A DNA stretch of 64,000 bases from Algoriphagus aestuariicola (GCF_017254835.1 NZ_JAFKCW010000001.1:1353063-1417062); one strand, 5' to 3'; counted from the first letter of the stretch, positions 17,313-26,896 are shown. The notes: generated by a model not told the origin, from the letters alone. Translations and numbers: made by a program.

Positions 17313-19721
17313 ATGCTGAAAAACTACTTTAAAATCGCCTGGCGAAATCTTAGCCGCAACAAACTCAGAACTTTTATCCATGTGTTAGGGCTTTCGCTCG
17401 GGATTTCGATCTGCTTTTTGATCTTCAATCTGGTCTTTTACTCCTACAGCTTTGACCGCTTCCATCCTGATGGAGATCGGATCTTCAGGATAAATACATT
17501 GACCGAATGGGGAGACGGCAGTTTTCCCAACTCCGGAACTCCGGGACCCCTGGGCGAGGTGATCCAAGATGAGATCACCGCTGTGGAAGGCAAAGGAAGG
17601 CTTTATACTCTGAGCGAGACATTGGTGGCAAACCCAGCCGAAAACAAGGTCTATGGAAGGGTGAATACCGTCACTTTTGCCGATCCCGGATTTTTCAAGA
17701 TTTTTCCAAGAACGTGGCTGGCGGGAAATCCAGAAACGGCGCTTGATGCACCCAACGCAGCGGTCATTTCGGTAGCCAGCCTGAACCGCTATTTTCCCGG
17801 AGTCGATGCCGGCACGGCACTGGGGAAGGAGCTCCTATGGGTTGATTCGGATACGATTATCGCCCAAGTGACTGGGGTGGTGGACGATTTTGGGGAGAAA
17901 TCGGATTTTATCTTCACTGATTTTATCTCCTACCAAACCATCAAGCATAGCGAGATGGAGGAGTGGTACGGCCTGCATAGTTGGGATAACGTTAACTCTA
18001 GTTCCCAGCTGTTTGTCAAAGCTGGACTTGGTGTAGAAAAAGCCCAGTTGGATGAGTCGCTCAAGTCGATTGTGGACAAGAACTACAAAAAGGACGATGA
18101 AGGAAAGACGACTTTTTTTGTGGAGCCCCTGAGCGAAATGCATTTTAGCCAAAACTATTCGGATACCGCGGTTTCCAAAGTCTTTCTCCAAGGCCTGATC
18201 TACATTGGCTTGATTATTCTCTTCCTTGCGGCATTGAACTTCATCAATCTCGAAACCGCCCAAGCGATTGGAAGAGCCAAGGAGGTAGGGATACGCAAGA
18301 CCCTAGGCGGAAGACGGGCTCAACTGATTCTTCAATTCCTGACCGAGACCTATCTGATTGTGCTCTTGGCTATGGCTATCGCAGTTGGTTTGGTCGAGGC
18401 GCTGAGGGCTTTGTTTTCGGATTATCTTCCTGCAGAGTTTAGAATCGACCAGCTCAGCGGGATCAACCTCGCTTTCTGTTTTGCCTTTCCCTTGATGATT
18501 ACACTGGTTTCCGGCATTTATCCCTCATTGGTTTTGTCTGGCTACCAGCCGCAGCGGGCGCTCAAGGGGGAATCCTCCGGCTATAGGAGGTTTTCAATTG
18601 GGGTCTTCTTGAGAAAAAACCTGACAGTGTTGCAGTTTTCCGCCTCGATTGCCTTCGTTATCCTGGTTTTGGTCCTCAATCAGCAACTGCGGTATGTGTC
18701 TAGCCAACCCTTGGGCTTCGAAAAAGAGGAGGTCATGTACGCCTCTTTGCCTTTTCTTTCTCCTCCGGACAAGATGGTGCAGCTGCAAGACAGACTCAAC
18801 CAAAAAAGCATGGTCAAGGGGGCAAGCCTCAGCGGCAACCTTGTGTCTTCCTCCAGTCTGTGGACCTCTGACGCTCACGTTCCTATGGATACCACAGAGA
18901 AGCAGCTGTATATCCAAGTAATGAACGTGGATTCGGCATTTGCCAAAGTAAACGGTGTGCCCATCCTGGCGGGAAGTCAAGGCAGTAATAGAGAAGACGA
19001 AATTCTGGTCAATGAAAATTTCCTCAAGGAAGCTGGTATTGATACAGCGGAGGAAGCGCTTGGGCTCAGCATCCGGTTTAATGGTGGTGAAAAGAAGATT
19101 GTTGGAGTGGTGGCAAATTTTCACTCCCGAACGCTAAGAGAGGAGATTCGCCCGCTGATTCTCACGGTCAATCCCCAATTTTTCCAATCAGTTACAGTAA
19201 AATTGGAAAAAGGCCAAAATCTTGCAATGGCAAAGCAGGAGCTTGAGGCGATTTACAAAGAAATCTATCCCTACGAGACAGCAGAATTTAAATTTTTGGA
19301 TTTCCAGATTGAGCGCTTTTATCAAGAGGATATGCGAATCCGAAATGTACTTGGAGGTGCCTGTATCTTGGCCATTCTGATTTCTGCGATGGGACTGTTC
19401 GGACTTTCCTCCTATACCATTGCCCAAAGGACCAAGGAAATCAGTATCCGGAAGGTGCTCGGTGCATCGATTGTTCAGATTCTCGGCCTTATTTCTAAAG
19501 AATACGTGCTGCTTGTGCTGGTTTCTTTTGCGCTTGCCGTCTATCCAGCCTATTATTTTCTAAGTGATTGGCTGGACGGATTCACCTATAAAATCTCCAT
19601 GCCTTATTCCCTCTTTGGGATTTCAGGCGTCGGAGTGCTGGCCATTTGCATGCTGATCGTGGGATTGCATTCCTATGTCGCTGCCCAAATTAACCCTGCA
19701 AAGGTGCTAAAGGACGAATAG
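17313..19721 (+). CDS. FtsX/MacB-type ABC transporter permease
   Basis: The 802-aa product begins MLKNYFKIAWRNLSRNK, nearly the same opening as the permease at 8828. It has FtsX signatures KEVGIRKTLG (about 325) and KEISIRKVLG (about 708), and ends NPAKVLKDE. Domain order is helix, periplasmic domain, FtsX, helix, periplasmic domain, FtsX. Unlike the other three permease transcription units, no dyad/TGGCAT pair was found in the 178-bp gap upstream, which fits co-transcription with the permease at 14690. Substrate unknown. Confidence 0.9.
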   Translation: MLKNYFKIAWRNLSRNKLRTFIHVLGLSLGISICFLIFNLVFYSYSFDRFHPDGDRIFRINTLTEWGDGSFPNSGTPGPLGEVIQDEITAVEGKGRLYTLSETLVANPAENKVYGRVNTVTFADPGFFKIFPRTWLAGNPETALDAPNAAVISVASLNRYFPGVDAGTALGKELLWVDSDTIIAQVTGVVDDFGEKSDFIFTDFISYQTIKHSEMEEWYGLHSWDNVNSSSQLFVKAGLGVEKAQLDESLKSIVDKNYKKDDEGKTTFFVEPLSEMHFSQNYSDTAVSKVFLQGLIYIGLIILFLAALNFINLETAQAIGRAKEVGIRKTLGGRRAQLILQFLTETYLIVLLAMAIAVGLVEALRALFSDYLPAEFRIDQLSGINLAFCFAFPLMITLVSGIYPSLVLSGYQPQRALKGESSGYRRFSIGVFLRKNLTVLQFSASIAFVILVLVLNQQLRYVSSQPLGFEKEEVMYASLPFLSPPDKMVQLQDRLNQKSMVKGASLSGNLVSSSSLWTSDAHVPMDTTEKQLYIQVMNVDSAFAKVNGVPILAGSQGSNREDEILVNENFLKEAGIDTAEEALGLSIRFNGGEKKIVGVVANFHSRTLREEIRPLILTVNPQFFQSVTVKLEKGQNLAMAKQELEAIYKEIYPYETAEFKFLDFQIERFYQEDMRIRNVLGGACILAILISAMGLFGLSSYTIAQRTKEISIRKVLGASIVQILGLISKEYVLLVLVSFALAVYPAYYFLSDWLDGFTYKISMPYSLFGISGVGVLAICMLIVGLHSYVAAQINPAKVLKDE

Positions 19722-20061
19722 AGGATTTCTGATTTAGGTTAGCCAACATCTGCAGGCGGGTACTGATCCGATCGTTTGACCTCAGGTAGAGGATGAAAGT
19801 CGGAGTTTTCGAGTCCATCACAACTCACAGCACGCAAAGAACAACGTTTCCAATATTTCCTCCTTAAAAGCAGACAGACGTTGGTAGATCGGCGCGCAAC
19901 AATTCTTTCTGTCTCCGTAGAATAAGAGTTTTCTAAAAAAATGAATTAACGATCTGGAAGGTAAATAAAATTTTTTACGAAGTATTCTTAAGGAAATTTG
20001 CTGCGAAAGGTTAATTTGTCGGCTGAATACAGGGATTGCCCTTTTTTATTCTCCAGACGCC
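19722..20061. other. Intergenic gap without recognised feature
   Basis: The 340-bp stretch between permease 17313 and the DUF1080 gene becomes AT-rich from about 19915. A weak CCTC/GAGG hairpin lies near 19779. I see no gene, no copy of the permease dyad and no good terminator or promoter match. Confidence 0.4.
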
Positions 20062-20715
20062 ATGTTGAAATCTCTCTTTTTAGTCGCAACATTTTACACG
20101 TTTCTCGCCCTTTCGCCGTGCTTTGGGCAGGATAGCGAAGCAGGTTTTATTTTTTTGTTTGACGGCAAAAGCCTTGATGGCTGGGTAGGCAACAAAAACG
20201 CTTACCAAGCAAAAGACGGCATGATCGTAATTGATCCAAAGGGATCGGGCGGAGGGAATCTATTGACAGAAAGGGAATACGGAGATTTCGTCTTGAGATT
20301 TGAGTTTCAACTGACTCCTGGTGCAAACAACGGCCTCGGCATCCATACGCCGCTCTCTGGAGACGCAGCCTATGTAGGCAAGGAAATCCAGATTTTGGAC
20401 AATACTGCCGACAAGTATAAGGACCTTCATGAGTATCAATTTCACGGATCGGTATATGGCGTGATCCCCGCAAAGCGTGGGTATCTCAAGCCCGTTGGCG
20501 AATGGAATGTAGAGGAAGTAATCGTGCAGCACCCCAAGATCAAGGTAATTCTCAACGGGGAGACCATCTTGGAAGGAGACTACTTGGAGGCAAGCAAAGA
20601 TGGGACTCTGGATGGCAAGGAACATCCGGGTTTGCAGAGGAGCAGTGGGCACATCGGGTTTCTGGGACATGGCGACGTGGTCCGCTTTAGAAAAATCAGA
20701 ATCAAGGAACTGTAA
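20062..20715 (+). CDS. DUF1080 / 3-keto-disaccharide hydrolase-type secreted protein
   Basis: The 217-aa product has a signal peptide (to about residue 22, SPCFGQ) followed by a single DUF1080 jelly-roll domain. It shows the typical opening FIFLFDGKSLDGWVG, then FVLRFEFQLTPGANNGLGI, EIQILDN and a closing IGFLGHGDVVRFRKIRIKEL. The family (PF06439) is named for 3-keto-disaccharide hydrolase activity and has a glucanase-like fold. The next gene, 127 bp on, is a Gfo/Idh/MocA oxidoreductase, the usual companion that interconverts sugars and 3-keto sugars. A role in periplasmic 3-keto-glycoside breakdown is therefore likely but not proven. Confidence 0.9.
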   Translation: MLKSLFLVATFYTFLALSPCFGQDSEAGFIFLFDGKSLDGWVGNKNAYQAKDGMIVIDPKGSGGGNLLTEREYGDFVLRFEFQLTPGANNGLGIHTPLSGDAAYVGKEIQILDNTADKYKDLHEYQFHGSVYGVIPAKRGYLKPVGEWNVEEVIVQHPKIKVILNGETILEGDYLEASKDGTLDGKEHPGLQRSSGHIGFLGHGDVVRFRKIRIKEL

Positions 20716-20842
20716 ATCAAGAATCGAGTAGCTAGCCGCCGGTATTGAGACACCAAGGTGAAAACCTGAGCGCTACTGAATCTTCAATGACTCAATAATC
20801 AATAACCCATAATTAGTTAGCACCAATTAATAACTCATTTAT

Positions 20843-22192
20843 ATGAACAATAAGATCCAATTTATCGATCGTAGAGATTTCCTCAAGAAGACTGGCTTGG
20901 GAGTTTTGGGCCTATCTTTGGCGCCCACGCTTCTGGCTAAAGCCCAGGCAAATGGCAGATTGAGAACAGCGCACATCGGTCTTGGGGCTATGGGCATGGC
21001 GGACTTGGATGCGATCGCGTCTCACAATGCGGTCGATGTGGTGGCTCTTTGCGATGTAGACTCCACAATGCTCGAAAAGGCCAAAACACTTTTTCCCAAC
21101 GCAAAAACCTATGCGGACTACCGTGAAATGCTAAAGGAGATGGAAGACGGTATCGATGCGGTAGTCGTGTCGACTCCAGACCATACCCATGCTCCAGCTT
21201 CCCTCATGGCGATGAAAATGGACAAGCCGGTTTATTGCCAAAAGCCACTTACCCACCATGTGTCTGAAGCGAGAGAGATGAAAAAAGTGGCGGAAAAGAA
21301 AGGCCTGGTCACCCAAATGGGTATCCAAGTTCACTCTTTCTACGACTACAAGCTTGCGACGCTTTTGATCCAAGATGGTATCATCGGCAAAGTACATACG
21401 GTACGCGCTTGGTCTCCAAAAAACTGGGGAACTGACAAGCCTGCACCAACTGGAAGCGATCCGGTGCCCGCCAATTTGGACTGGAATCTGTGGCTGGGTA
21501 CGGCGCCAGAGCGCCCCTTTAAAGAGGGCGAGTACCACCCGGGCAACTGGAGAAAAGTGATGGACTTCGGCTGCGGCACCTTGGGAGATATGGGTGTGCA
21601 TATCTTTGATACCCCATACAATGCCCTTCAACTTGATGTTCCCAGAACTATCGTCAATGAAACCCGCCAACCGACTGGTTTTGGCTTTCCGGAGCACAAT
21701 GTCGTAACGTATGAGTTTCCGGCGACCCCCTATACTGCCGAGACTTTGAAGTGGGTATGGTATGACGGTCCTGGGGCGCCTGCCGATCATGAGGATCTGA
21801 AGTTGCCGAATGGGGATGAGTTGCCGGATCAGGGAGCGATGTTTATGGGAGAAAAAGGAAGACTTCTGCTTCCGCACTTCCAGCAACTTCCGCGATTGAT
21901 CGTCGATGGAAAATATCAGGAAATGGATATCGAGAAGTTCAACCTAGGCAAGCCAGTGAAGGACTATGATGCCGAGAGTAAGAAGCATTACCACCAGTTT
22001 GTCGATGCATGCCTCGGCCAAGGTGAATGTACTGCGCCATTCTCCTATGCAGCAAGACTGACCGAAACCATTCTGCTGGGGGTGATCGCAGGTCGATTCC
22101 CAAATCAGACTTTGCACTGGGATAGCAAGAAAGCCAAGTTTGAGGAGAAAGAAGCTAACCAATACCTGAAGGGGAAGTATAGGAAATTCTAA
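20843..22192 (+). CDS. Gfo/Idh/MocA-family oxidoreductase with twin-arginine signal
   Basis: The 449-aa product opens with a Tat-like signal (DRRDFLKKTGLGVLGL), so it is probably exported folded with its nicotinamide cofactor. The Rossmann motif is AHIGLGAMG. The family's EKP motif appears as YCQKPLTHH (about 133-141), with Glu replaced by Gln. The C-terminal domain contains DFGCGTLGDMGVHIFD, where the conserved Asp/His are expected to be catalytic. Tat-exported Bacteroidota members next to DUF1080 proteins act on 3-OH/3-keto groups of sugars. A hairpin terminator follows at 22312. The substrate is not determined by sequence. Confidence 0.92.
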   Translation: MNNKIQFIDRRDFLKKTGLGVLGLSLAPTLLAKAQANGRLRTAHIGLGAMGMADLDAIASHNAVDVVALCDVDSTMLEKAKTLFPNAKTYADYREMLKEMEDGIDAVVVSTPDHTHAPASLMAMKMDKPVYCQKPLTHHVSEAREMKKVAEKKGLVTQMGIQVHSFYDYKLATLLIQDGIIGKVHTVRAWSPKNWGTDKPAPTGSDPVPANLDWNLWLGTAPERPFKEGEYHPGNWRKVMDFGCGTLGDMGVHIFDTPYNALQLDVPRTIVNETRQPTGFGFPEHNVVTYEFPATPYTAETLKWVWYDGPGAPADHEDLKLPNGDELPDQGAMFMGEKGRLLLPHFQQLPRLIVDGKYQEMDIEKFNLGKPVKDYDAESKKHYHQFVDACLGQGECTAPFSYAARLTETILLGVIAGRFPNQTLHWDSKKAKFEEKEANQYLKGKYRKF

Positions 22193-22265
22193 CGGACAAA
22201 GATGGACGGCTGAATTTTCAATTTGCTCATTTTATCCTTTTGAATTCAAAAGATTCGTCCGCTGG

Positions 22266-22358
22266 CGAACAAAAATGTTCGAGAAAACTATGTGGATAAA
22301 TTCAAAAAAATGCCTCTGGAGTCAATTCAGGGGCTTTTTTTGTGGCATAATAGTAGGA
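22266..22358 (+). promoter_or_regulatory. Dyad plus TGGCAT promoter region of permease gene 22445 (copy C)
   Basis: The dyad CGAACAAAAATGTTCG (22266-22281) differs at one base from copy B. TGGCAT (22343-22348) starts 62 nt after its end and 102 nt before the permease start. The terminator of the preceding gene lies between dyad and box, so the dyad would act from upstream of that terminator. The bases before the dyad (CCGCTGG) resemble copy A (CCACTGG). Confidence 0.5.
22312..22341 (+). terminator. Terminator after the Gfo/Idh/MocA gene
   Basis: Arms GCCTCTG (22312-22318) and CAGGGGC (22328-22334, one G-T pair) are followed by seven T. Confidence 0.8.
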
Positions 22359-22444
22359 AGTAGAGAGCCGAGGAGGAAGTATGCCTAAAGTTGGTAGGAA
22401 GCCTTACCACTTTTCAATTTTACGACCTCGCAACTTTTGTCGCC

Positions 22445-24844
22445 ATGTGGAAAAATTACCTGAAAGTCTCATTTAGAAACCTGAAGAAACGCAAGCTCTA
22501 CACTGGGATTAACCTGCTGGGGCTGACTATTGCACTAGTCAGTTTTTTTGTGATCTCTCTTTACATCTACCATGAGTGGAGCTATGACAGGATGTATACC
22601 GGGTCGGATCGTATTTATAAGTTCAACCAAGAGTTCGTGTCGGGTGGTGAGCGGCAGTTGGTCAGCACCACGCCGTCCCTTTTGGTGCCGACATTGATCG
22701 ACGAGTACCCGGAAGTTGAGACAGGTACCCTGGTTTTTGACTTAAGTATTTTTTCGTCGGTCTTGGTCGATGCTGGCGAAGGGAATCAGGAGGAATCCCG
22801 ATTCGCCTTTGTGGATGAGAACTTTTACAAGGTCTTTGATTTTGAGATCCTTGCTGGCCAAAAGGGAAGCCTCTTGAGTGAACCCAATCAGGTGGTCTTG
22901 ACCGAGGAGACTGCCAATCGTTATTTTGGGTCAGCCCAGAATGCTGAGGGAAAAACACTCAAGATTGACAGCAAAGAATACCAAGTATCTGGTGTCATGG
23001 AAAATTTCCCCAGCAACAGTCATTTGGACTTTGACTTTTTGGCTTCGTTCAAGACCCATAGGCATGGAAAGAACCCCGAATGGTCCCCAAGCAACTACTA
23101 CAGCTACGTCAAGCTGCGGGAGGATGCGGATCGAGCGGCGTTTGAAGCGAAATTGCCCCAGTTGGTGGAGAAATACTTGGGAGAGGAGCAAAAGGAGTAT
23201 GGTTTCCAAACGGCCTTTTTTACACAGCCAGTGACCAATATCCACTTGGGCGATCAGACGCTTAGTTCGATCAAACCAGGGACGGACGTGAAATACCTCT
23301 ACATCTTTGGCGTGGTGGCGATTTTGTTGATCGCAATCGGGATCATCAATTATGTAAATCTTGCCACGGCTGAAGCGACGGAGCGAAATCGGGAGGTGGG
23401 ACTTCGAAAGGTGATGGGCGCAGACAGAATGCAGCTGTTTGGCCAGTTTGTTTCCGAGTCGTTGATTTTGACCTTTGGCGCAGCGATATTGAGTCTGCTG
23501 ATTATTTATCTGATAGCGCCTCAATTTGTGAGGTTGGGAGGGGTGCCATTGGATTTAAGCCTACTTTTTTCGGCGAAGGGAATCCTGCTAATGGCCTTCT
23601 TGGTCGCTGCCGTAGGGCTCCTTGCGGGAATGTACCCTTCCGTAATCCTTTCCGGACTGAAGCCTATCAAAGCTTTGGGAAACCAAATCAAGATCGGCGG
23701 AGGGGCCTGGGTGAGAAAGTCCCTGGTGGTCTTCCAGTTTTTCGTCTCCATGGGATTGTTGATCTCAACCTTTATAGTCAAATCCCAACTCGACTACATG
23801 CAGGAAGTTAACCTAGGCTACCAGCGAGAGCAGGTGCTGGCTCTGCCGTACCATTACAATATGCGCAATTCGATAGAGTCGGTAAAGCAGGAGATGCTTC
23901 GATCCGGTTCAGCAGAATCCATCGCCCTGGCCGCGGACATGCCTATCCACATCAAGGCAGGCTATACCATCTTTCCCGGTGGAGACAACCAGAGGGAGTT
24001 TATGATTACCGGGTACTCTGTAGACAAAGATTTGGTGAATACAATCGGGCTGACCGTCCTAGCTGGGGAGAACTTCACGGACACCGACCTTTCAAGGAGT
24101 GTCGCCTATGACTCTGCGCTCGAGTTTCCGTTGATATTAAACGAGTCTGCGCTTAGCCAACTGGGCTGGACGCCGGAAGAGGCCATCGGCAGAAAACTCA
24201 ACTATGGGGGATCTATGGCCTATGTCAAAGGCGTTGTTAACGATTTTTACTTCAATTCCCTGCATCACAAAATAGAACCTTTGGGAATATTCATCGATCC
24301 CGGCCAAGCAAATGTACTCTTGGTGAAAATGCCGGCTGGAAATCCAGCGACTCATCTCGCTACCCTTGAGGATACATGGAAGGCTTTGGTTCCGGACAGA
24401 CCGTTCAACTACCGGTTTATAGACCAGGAATACGCCCAGCTCTATCGTTCTGAAGAGCGGGTTGGGGCTATCTTCGGCTTGTTTTCCGGGATTGCGATTT
24501 TCATTGCCTGCATGGGATTGTTTGGCTTGGTGTCTTATGTTGCCTTGAGGAGAACTCGTGAAATCAGTATCCGAAAGGTGCTGGGCGCTACGCAGGGGGA
24601 TGTCTTGGCTGTGCTTTCTTCCGATTTTTTAAAGCTATTGGCACTGTCGGCGATCTTGGCGATAGGGTTTGGGATTTGGTTCTCAGGGACTTGGTTGGAG
24701 GCTTTTGCAAATAAAGCCCAGATCGGCATAGGGCCTTTCATAAGCTCTATCTTGGTGGTTTTGCTTTTAGCGCTGATAACCATAGGCTATCGAAGTTGGA
24801 AAGTCTACCGGGTCAATCCGTCCAAAACATTAAAGAGTGATTAA
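22445..24844 (+). CDS. FtsX/MacB-type ABC transporter permease of the permease-ATPase-TolC operon
   Basis: The start at 22445 (MWKNYLKVSFRNLKKRK) matches the openings of the sister permeases; an upstream in-frame ATG at 22391 would only add 18 unlike residues. The 799-aa product has FtsX signatures REVGLRKVMG and REISIRKVLG and ends NPSKTLKSD. It is 18 bp upstream of the ATPase gene, which overlaps the TolC gene by 20 bp. This is therefore the only one of the four permeases with its own ATPase and outer-membrane channel. The periplasmic adaptor (MacA/HlyD type) expected in a tripartite pump is absent from the operon. Confidence 0.9.
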   Translation: MWKNYLKVSFRNLKKRKLYTGINLLGLTIALVSFFVISLYIYHEWSYDRMYTGSDRIYKFNQEFVSGGERQLVSTTPSLLVPTLIDEYPEVETGTLVFDLSIFSSVLVDAGEGNQEESRFAFVDENFYKVFDFEILAGQKGSLLSEPNQVVLTEETANRYFGSAQNAEGKTLKIDSKEYQVSGVMENFPSNSHLDFDFLASFKTHRHGKNPEWSPSNYYSYVKLREDADRAAFEAKLPQLVEKYLGEEQKEYGFQTAFFTQPVTNIHLGDQTLSSIKPGTDVKYLYIFGVVAILLIAIGIINYVNLATAEATERNREVGLRKVMGADRMQLFGQFVSESLILTFGAAILSLLIIYLIAPQFVRLGGVPLDLSLLFSAKGILLMAFLVAAVGLLAGMYPSVILSGLKPIKALGNQIKIGGGAWVRKSLVVFQFFVSMGLLISTFIVKSQLDYMQEVNLGYQREQVLALPYHYNMRNSIESVKQEMLRSGSAESIALAADMPIHIKAGYTIFPGGDNQREFMITGYSVDKDLVNTIGLTVLAGENFTDTDLSRSVAYDSALEFPLILNESALSQLGWTPEEAIGRKLNYGGSMAYVKGVVNDFYFNSLHHKIEPLGIFIDPGQANVLLVKMPAGNPATHLATLEDTWKALVPDRPFNYRFIDQEYAQLYRSEERVGAIFGLFSGIAIFIACMGLFGLVSYVALRRTREISIRKVLGATQGDVLAVLSSDFLKLLALSAILAIGFGIWFSGTWLEAFANKAQIGIGPFISSILVVLLLALITIGYRSWKVYRVNPSKTLKSD

Positions 24845-24862
24845 TTATCTGATTTATATAAA

Positions 24863-25543
24863 ATGATCCAACTTAAAGAAATTGATAAGTACATCGAATC
24901 GCGTTTTCAGCGTGTTTTCATTCTCAAGGGAATCAACCTCACCATCAACGAGGGAGAATTTATCACCCTGATGGGGCCTTCTGGCGCCGGTAAATCCACC
25001 TTGCTCAACATCCTCGGGCTACTCGACGAGGACTATGATGGGGATTACTTTTTCGGAGAAAGAAATATCCGACACATGAGGGACAAGGAGCGTTCAAACC
25101 TTCACAAGAGCGAGTTTGGCTACATCTTCCAAGCGTATCATCTGATCGATGAACTCACGGTCTATGAAAACATCGAGACACCGCTGCTTTACAGAAATGT
25201 GTCCTCGGGAGAACGCAAGAGTATCATTGCAGACTTGTTGGATAGATTTAACATGGTGGCGAAAAAGGACCTCTTTCCCGCCCAGTTGTCTGGCGGACAG
25301 CAGCAGCTCGTGGGTATTGCCAGGGCGATTGCCGGCAAGCCTAGGGTGTTGCTCGCAGATGAACCCACCGGAAACCTCCATTCGGCACAGGCCAAGGAAA
25401 TCATGGAAATATTCAGGGAACTGCATGCGGAGGGAACGACCATCATCCAAGCCACCCATGCTCGGGAAAATGCCGACTACGGCACCCGATTGATCAATTT
25501 AGTAGACGGAAGAATAGAAACAGATGAAGCGATTGCCTCTTAA
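24863..25543 (+). CDS. ABC transporter ATPase of the MacB/LolD class
   Basis: The 226-aa product is a complete single nucleotide-binding domain. It has Walker A GPSGAGKST (about 38-46), a Q-loop in YIFQAYHLID, ABC signature LSGGQQQLVGIARA, Walker B VLLADEPTGNL and the H-loop in IIQATHA. LADEPTGNL is typical of MacB/LolD/FtsE ATPases. LolD-type LSGGQQQRVAIARA reads QQQLV here, a small departure. It is the only ABC ATPase in the window and may also energise the three orphan permeases; that sharing is inference. Confidence 0.95.
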   Translation: MIQLKEIDKYIESRFQRVFILKGINLTINEGEFITLMGPSGAGKSTLLNILGLLDEDYDGDYFFGERNIRHMRDKERSNLHKSEFGYIFQAYHLIDELTVYENIETPLLYRNVSSGERKSIIADLLDRFNMVAKKDLFPAQLSGGQQQLVGIARAIAGKPRVLLADEPTGNLHSAQAKEIMEIFRELHAEGTTIIQATHARENADYGTRLINLVDGRIETDEAIAS

Positions 25544-26873
25544 TAAAAAACTGGTTGGAGTGTTGGGCGGATTGTTGCTTGCGGGCACTTTGCAGGCACA
25601 GGATACTATCCCGATGGATTTTCAAATGGCGGTGGATCTTGCACTGACCAAAAATTTGGAATACCGAATCCAAGAAAACAATTTGGCCATTCTTCAGAAA
25701 GAACGGCAGGTAGCGCTACTTTCCCATCTTCCCAACGTGGGTATTAGCTCCAACTTTAGCAGACAGTCGGGCCAACAGTTCCAGCAGATTGAAGGTGAAA
25801 TCGTGGTAACGAACGTAACCAACGAGATCGTCAGCGGAAACTTAAATGTCAACATGCCCCTTTTCAATTCGGGTAGGAGGATACTCGATACCCAATCCGC
25901 CAAGCTGGCTCTGGAAGCTGGGGAGAAAGGGCTGAATCGCGCCAAACAACAAGTGATCTTCGACGTCTCAAGACGATATCTGCAGGTATTGTTGGATCAG
26001 GAACTTTACCGGATTGCTTCGGAAAACCTTGAAAACCAAAAACAGCAGTTGCTTCAGATTGAGGGTTTTGTGGATGCGGGTCTGCGGACTGTGTCCGATC
26101 TTTACAATCAGCAATCTGAGGTTGCAAGGCTTGAATCAGTCAAAGTTGATGCGGGAGTCCAGCTGGAAAATGATCTATGGCTACTCACGGAATATCTGCA
26201 GTTGGCACCTGGAGTCGTGCCCAAAATTGAACCTGTGGAGCCTATCCGCGAGAGCAGTTCGTTTGCAGGGATGAATGTGGCAGAGCTATATGAAATGGCA
26301 AAATCCAGTCGTGCGGATCTGGGTCAACAAAGCCTTCTTGCTACCTCATTTAAGAAGGACATGCAGGCCGTCAAGGCAATGTACTATCCCAGACTGAACG
26401 CGTTTTACAATTACAATACCTTCTTCACTTCTTTGGATGAGCGGACCTTGAGGGAGCAGTTTTTGAAAATTTACCCTCAAAATACGCTAGGAATCGGCTT
26501 GGCGATTCCCATCTTCACCAATTTTCAGACTCGATTGGATGTGACCAGAAGCAGGGCCGCATACGAAAATCAGTTGCTGCAAAAAGAGGCCACAGAGCGG
26601 AAGGTTTACCAAGAGGTGAAGCTTTCCTACCAAAATTACCTAGCCGCGCTACGGAAGGAGGAAAACTCGCAAGTTCAGGTATTGGCAGCAGAAGAGGCCG
26701 CCAAGGCTGTCAGTGAGAGATTCAGGCTGGGCCTATCCAGCTTTGTGGATATGTCTACTGCCAACCAGACCTTGGTACGAGCTCAGGCTGATCAGGCTCA
26801 AGCTGTATACACGTTGTATTTCCAGGAAGTCCTGATGAAGTTTGCTTTGGGAACTTTGGAAATCGAAGACTAA
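25524..26873 (+). CDS. TolC-family outer-membrane efflux protein
   Basis: The 449-aa product has a signal peptide (ends about TLQAQ, residue 26) and then two TolC repeats of long amphipathic helices. The repeat openings are MAVDLALTKNLEYRIQENNL (about 36) and ELYEMAKSSRADLGQQSLLA (about 255), with strand segments such as LGIGLAIPIFT for the barrel. The start codon lies inside the end of the ATPase gene (20-bp overlap, different frame), showing translational coupling. It forms the outer-membrane exit duct of a tripartite system with the permease and ATPase upstream. Confidence 0.92.
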   Translation: MKRLPLNKKLVGVLGGLLLAGTLQAQDTIPMDFQMAVDLALTKNLEYRIQENNLAILQKERQVALLSHLPNVGISSNFSRQSGQQFQQIEGEIVVTNVTNEIVSGNLNVNMPLFNSGRRILDTQSAKLALEAGEKGLNRAKQQVIFDVSRRYLQVLLDQELYRIASENLENQKQQLLQIEGFVDAGLRTVSDLYNQQSEVARLESVKVDAGVQLENDLWLLTEYLQLAPGVVPKIEPVEPIRESSSFAGMNVAELYEMAKSSRADLGQQSLLATSFKKDMQAVKAMYYPRLNAFYNYNTFFTSLDERTLREQFLKIYPQNTLGIGLAIPIFTNFQTRLDVTRSRAAYENQLLQKEATERKVYQEVKLSYQNYLAALRKEENSQVQVLAAEEAAKAVSERFRLGLSSFVDMSTANQTLVRAQADQAQAVYTLYFQEVLMKFALGTLEIED

Positions 26874-26896
26874 ATAGCTGATGGGATTTTGTAGAT

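Noticed and set aside
21131-21886. Minus-strand open frame (251 codons) inside the Gfo/Idh/MocA gene
   Set aside because: Antisense shadow of a complete, motif-supported oxidoreductase.
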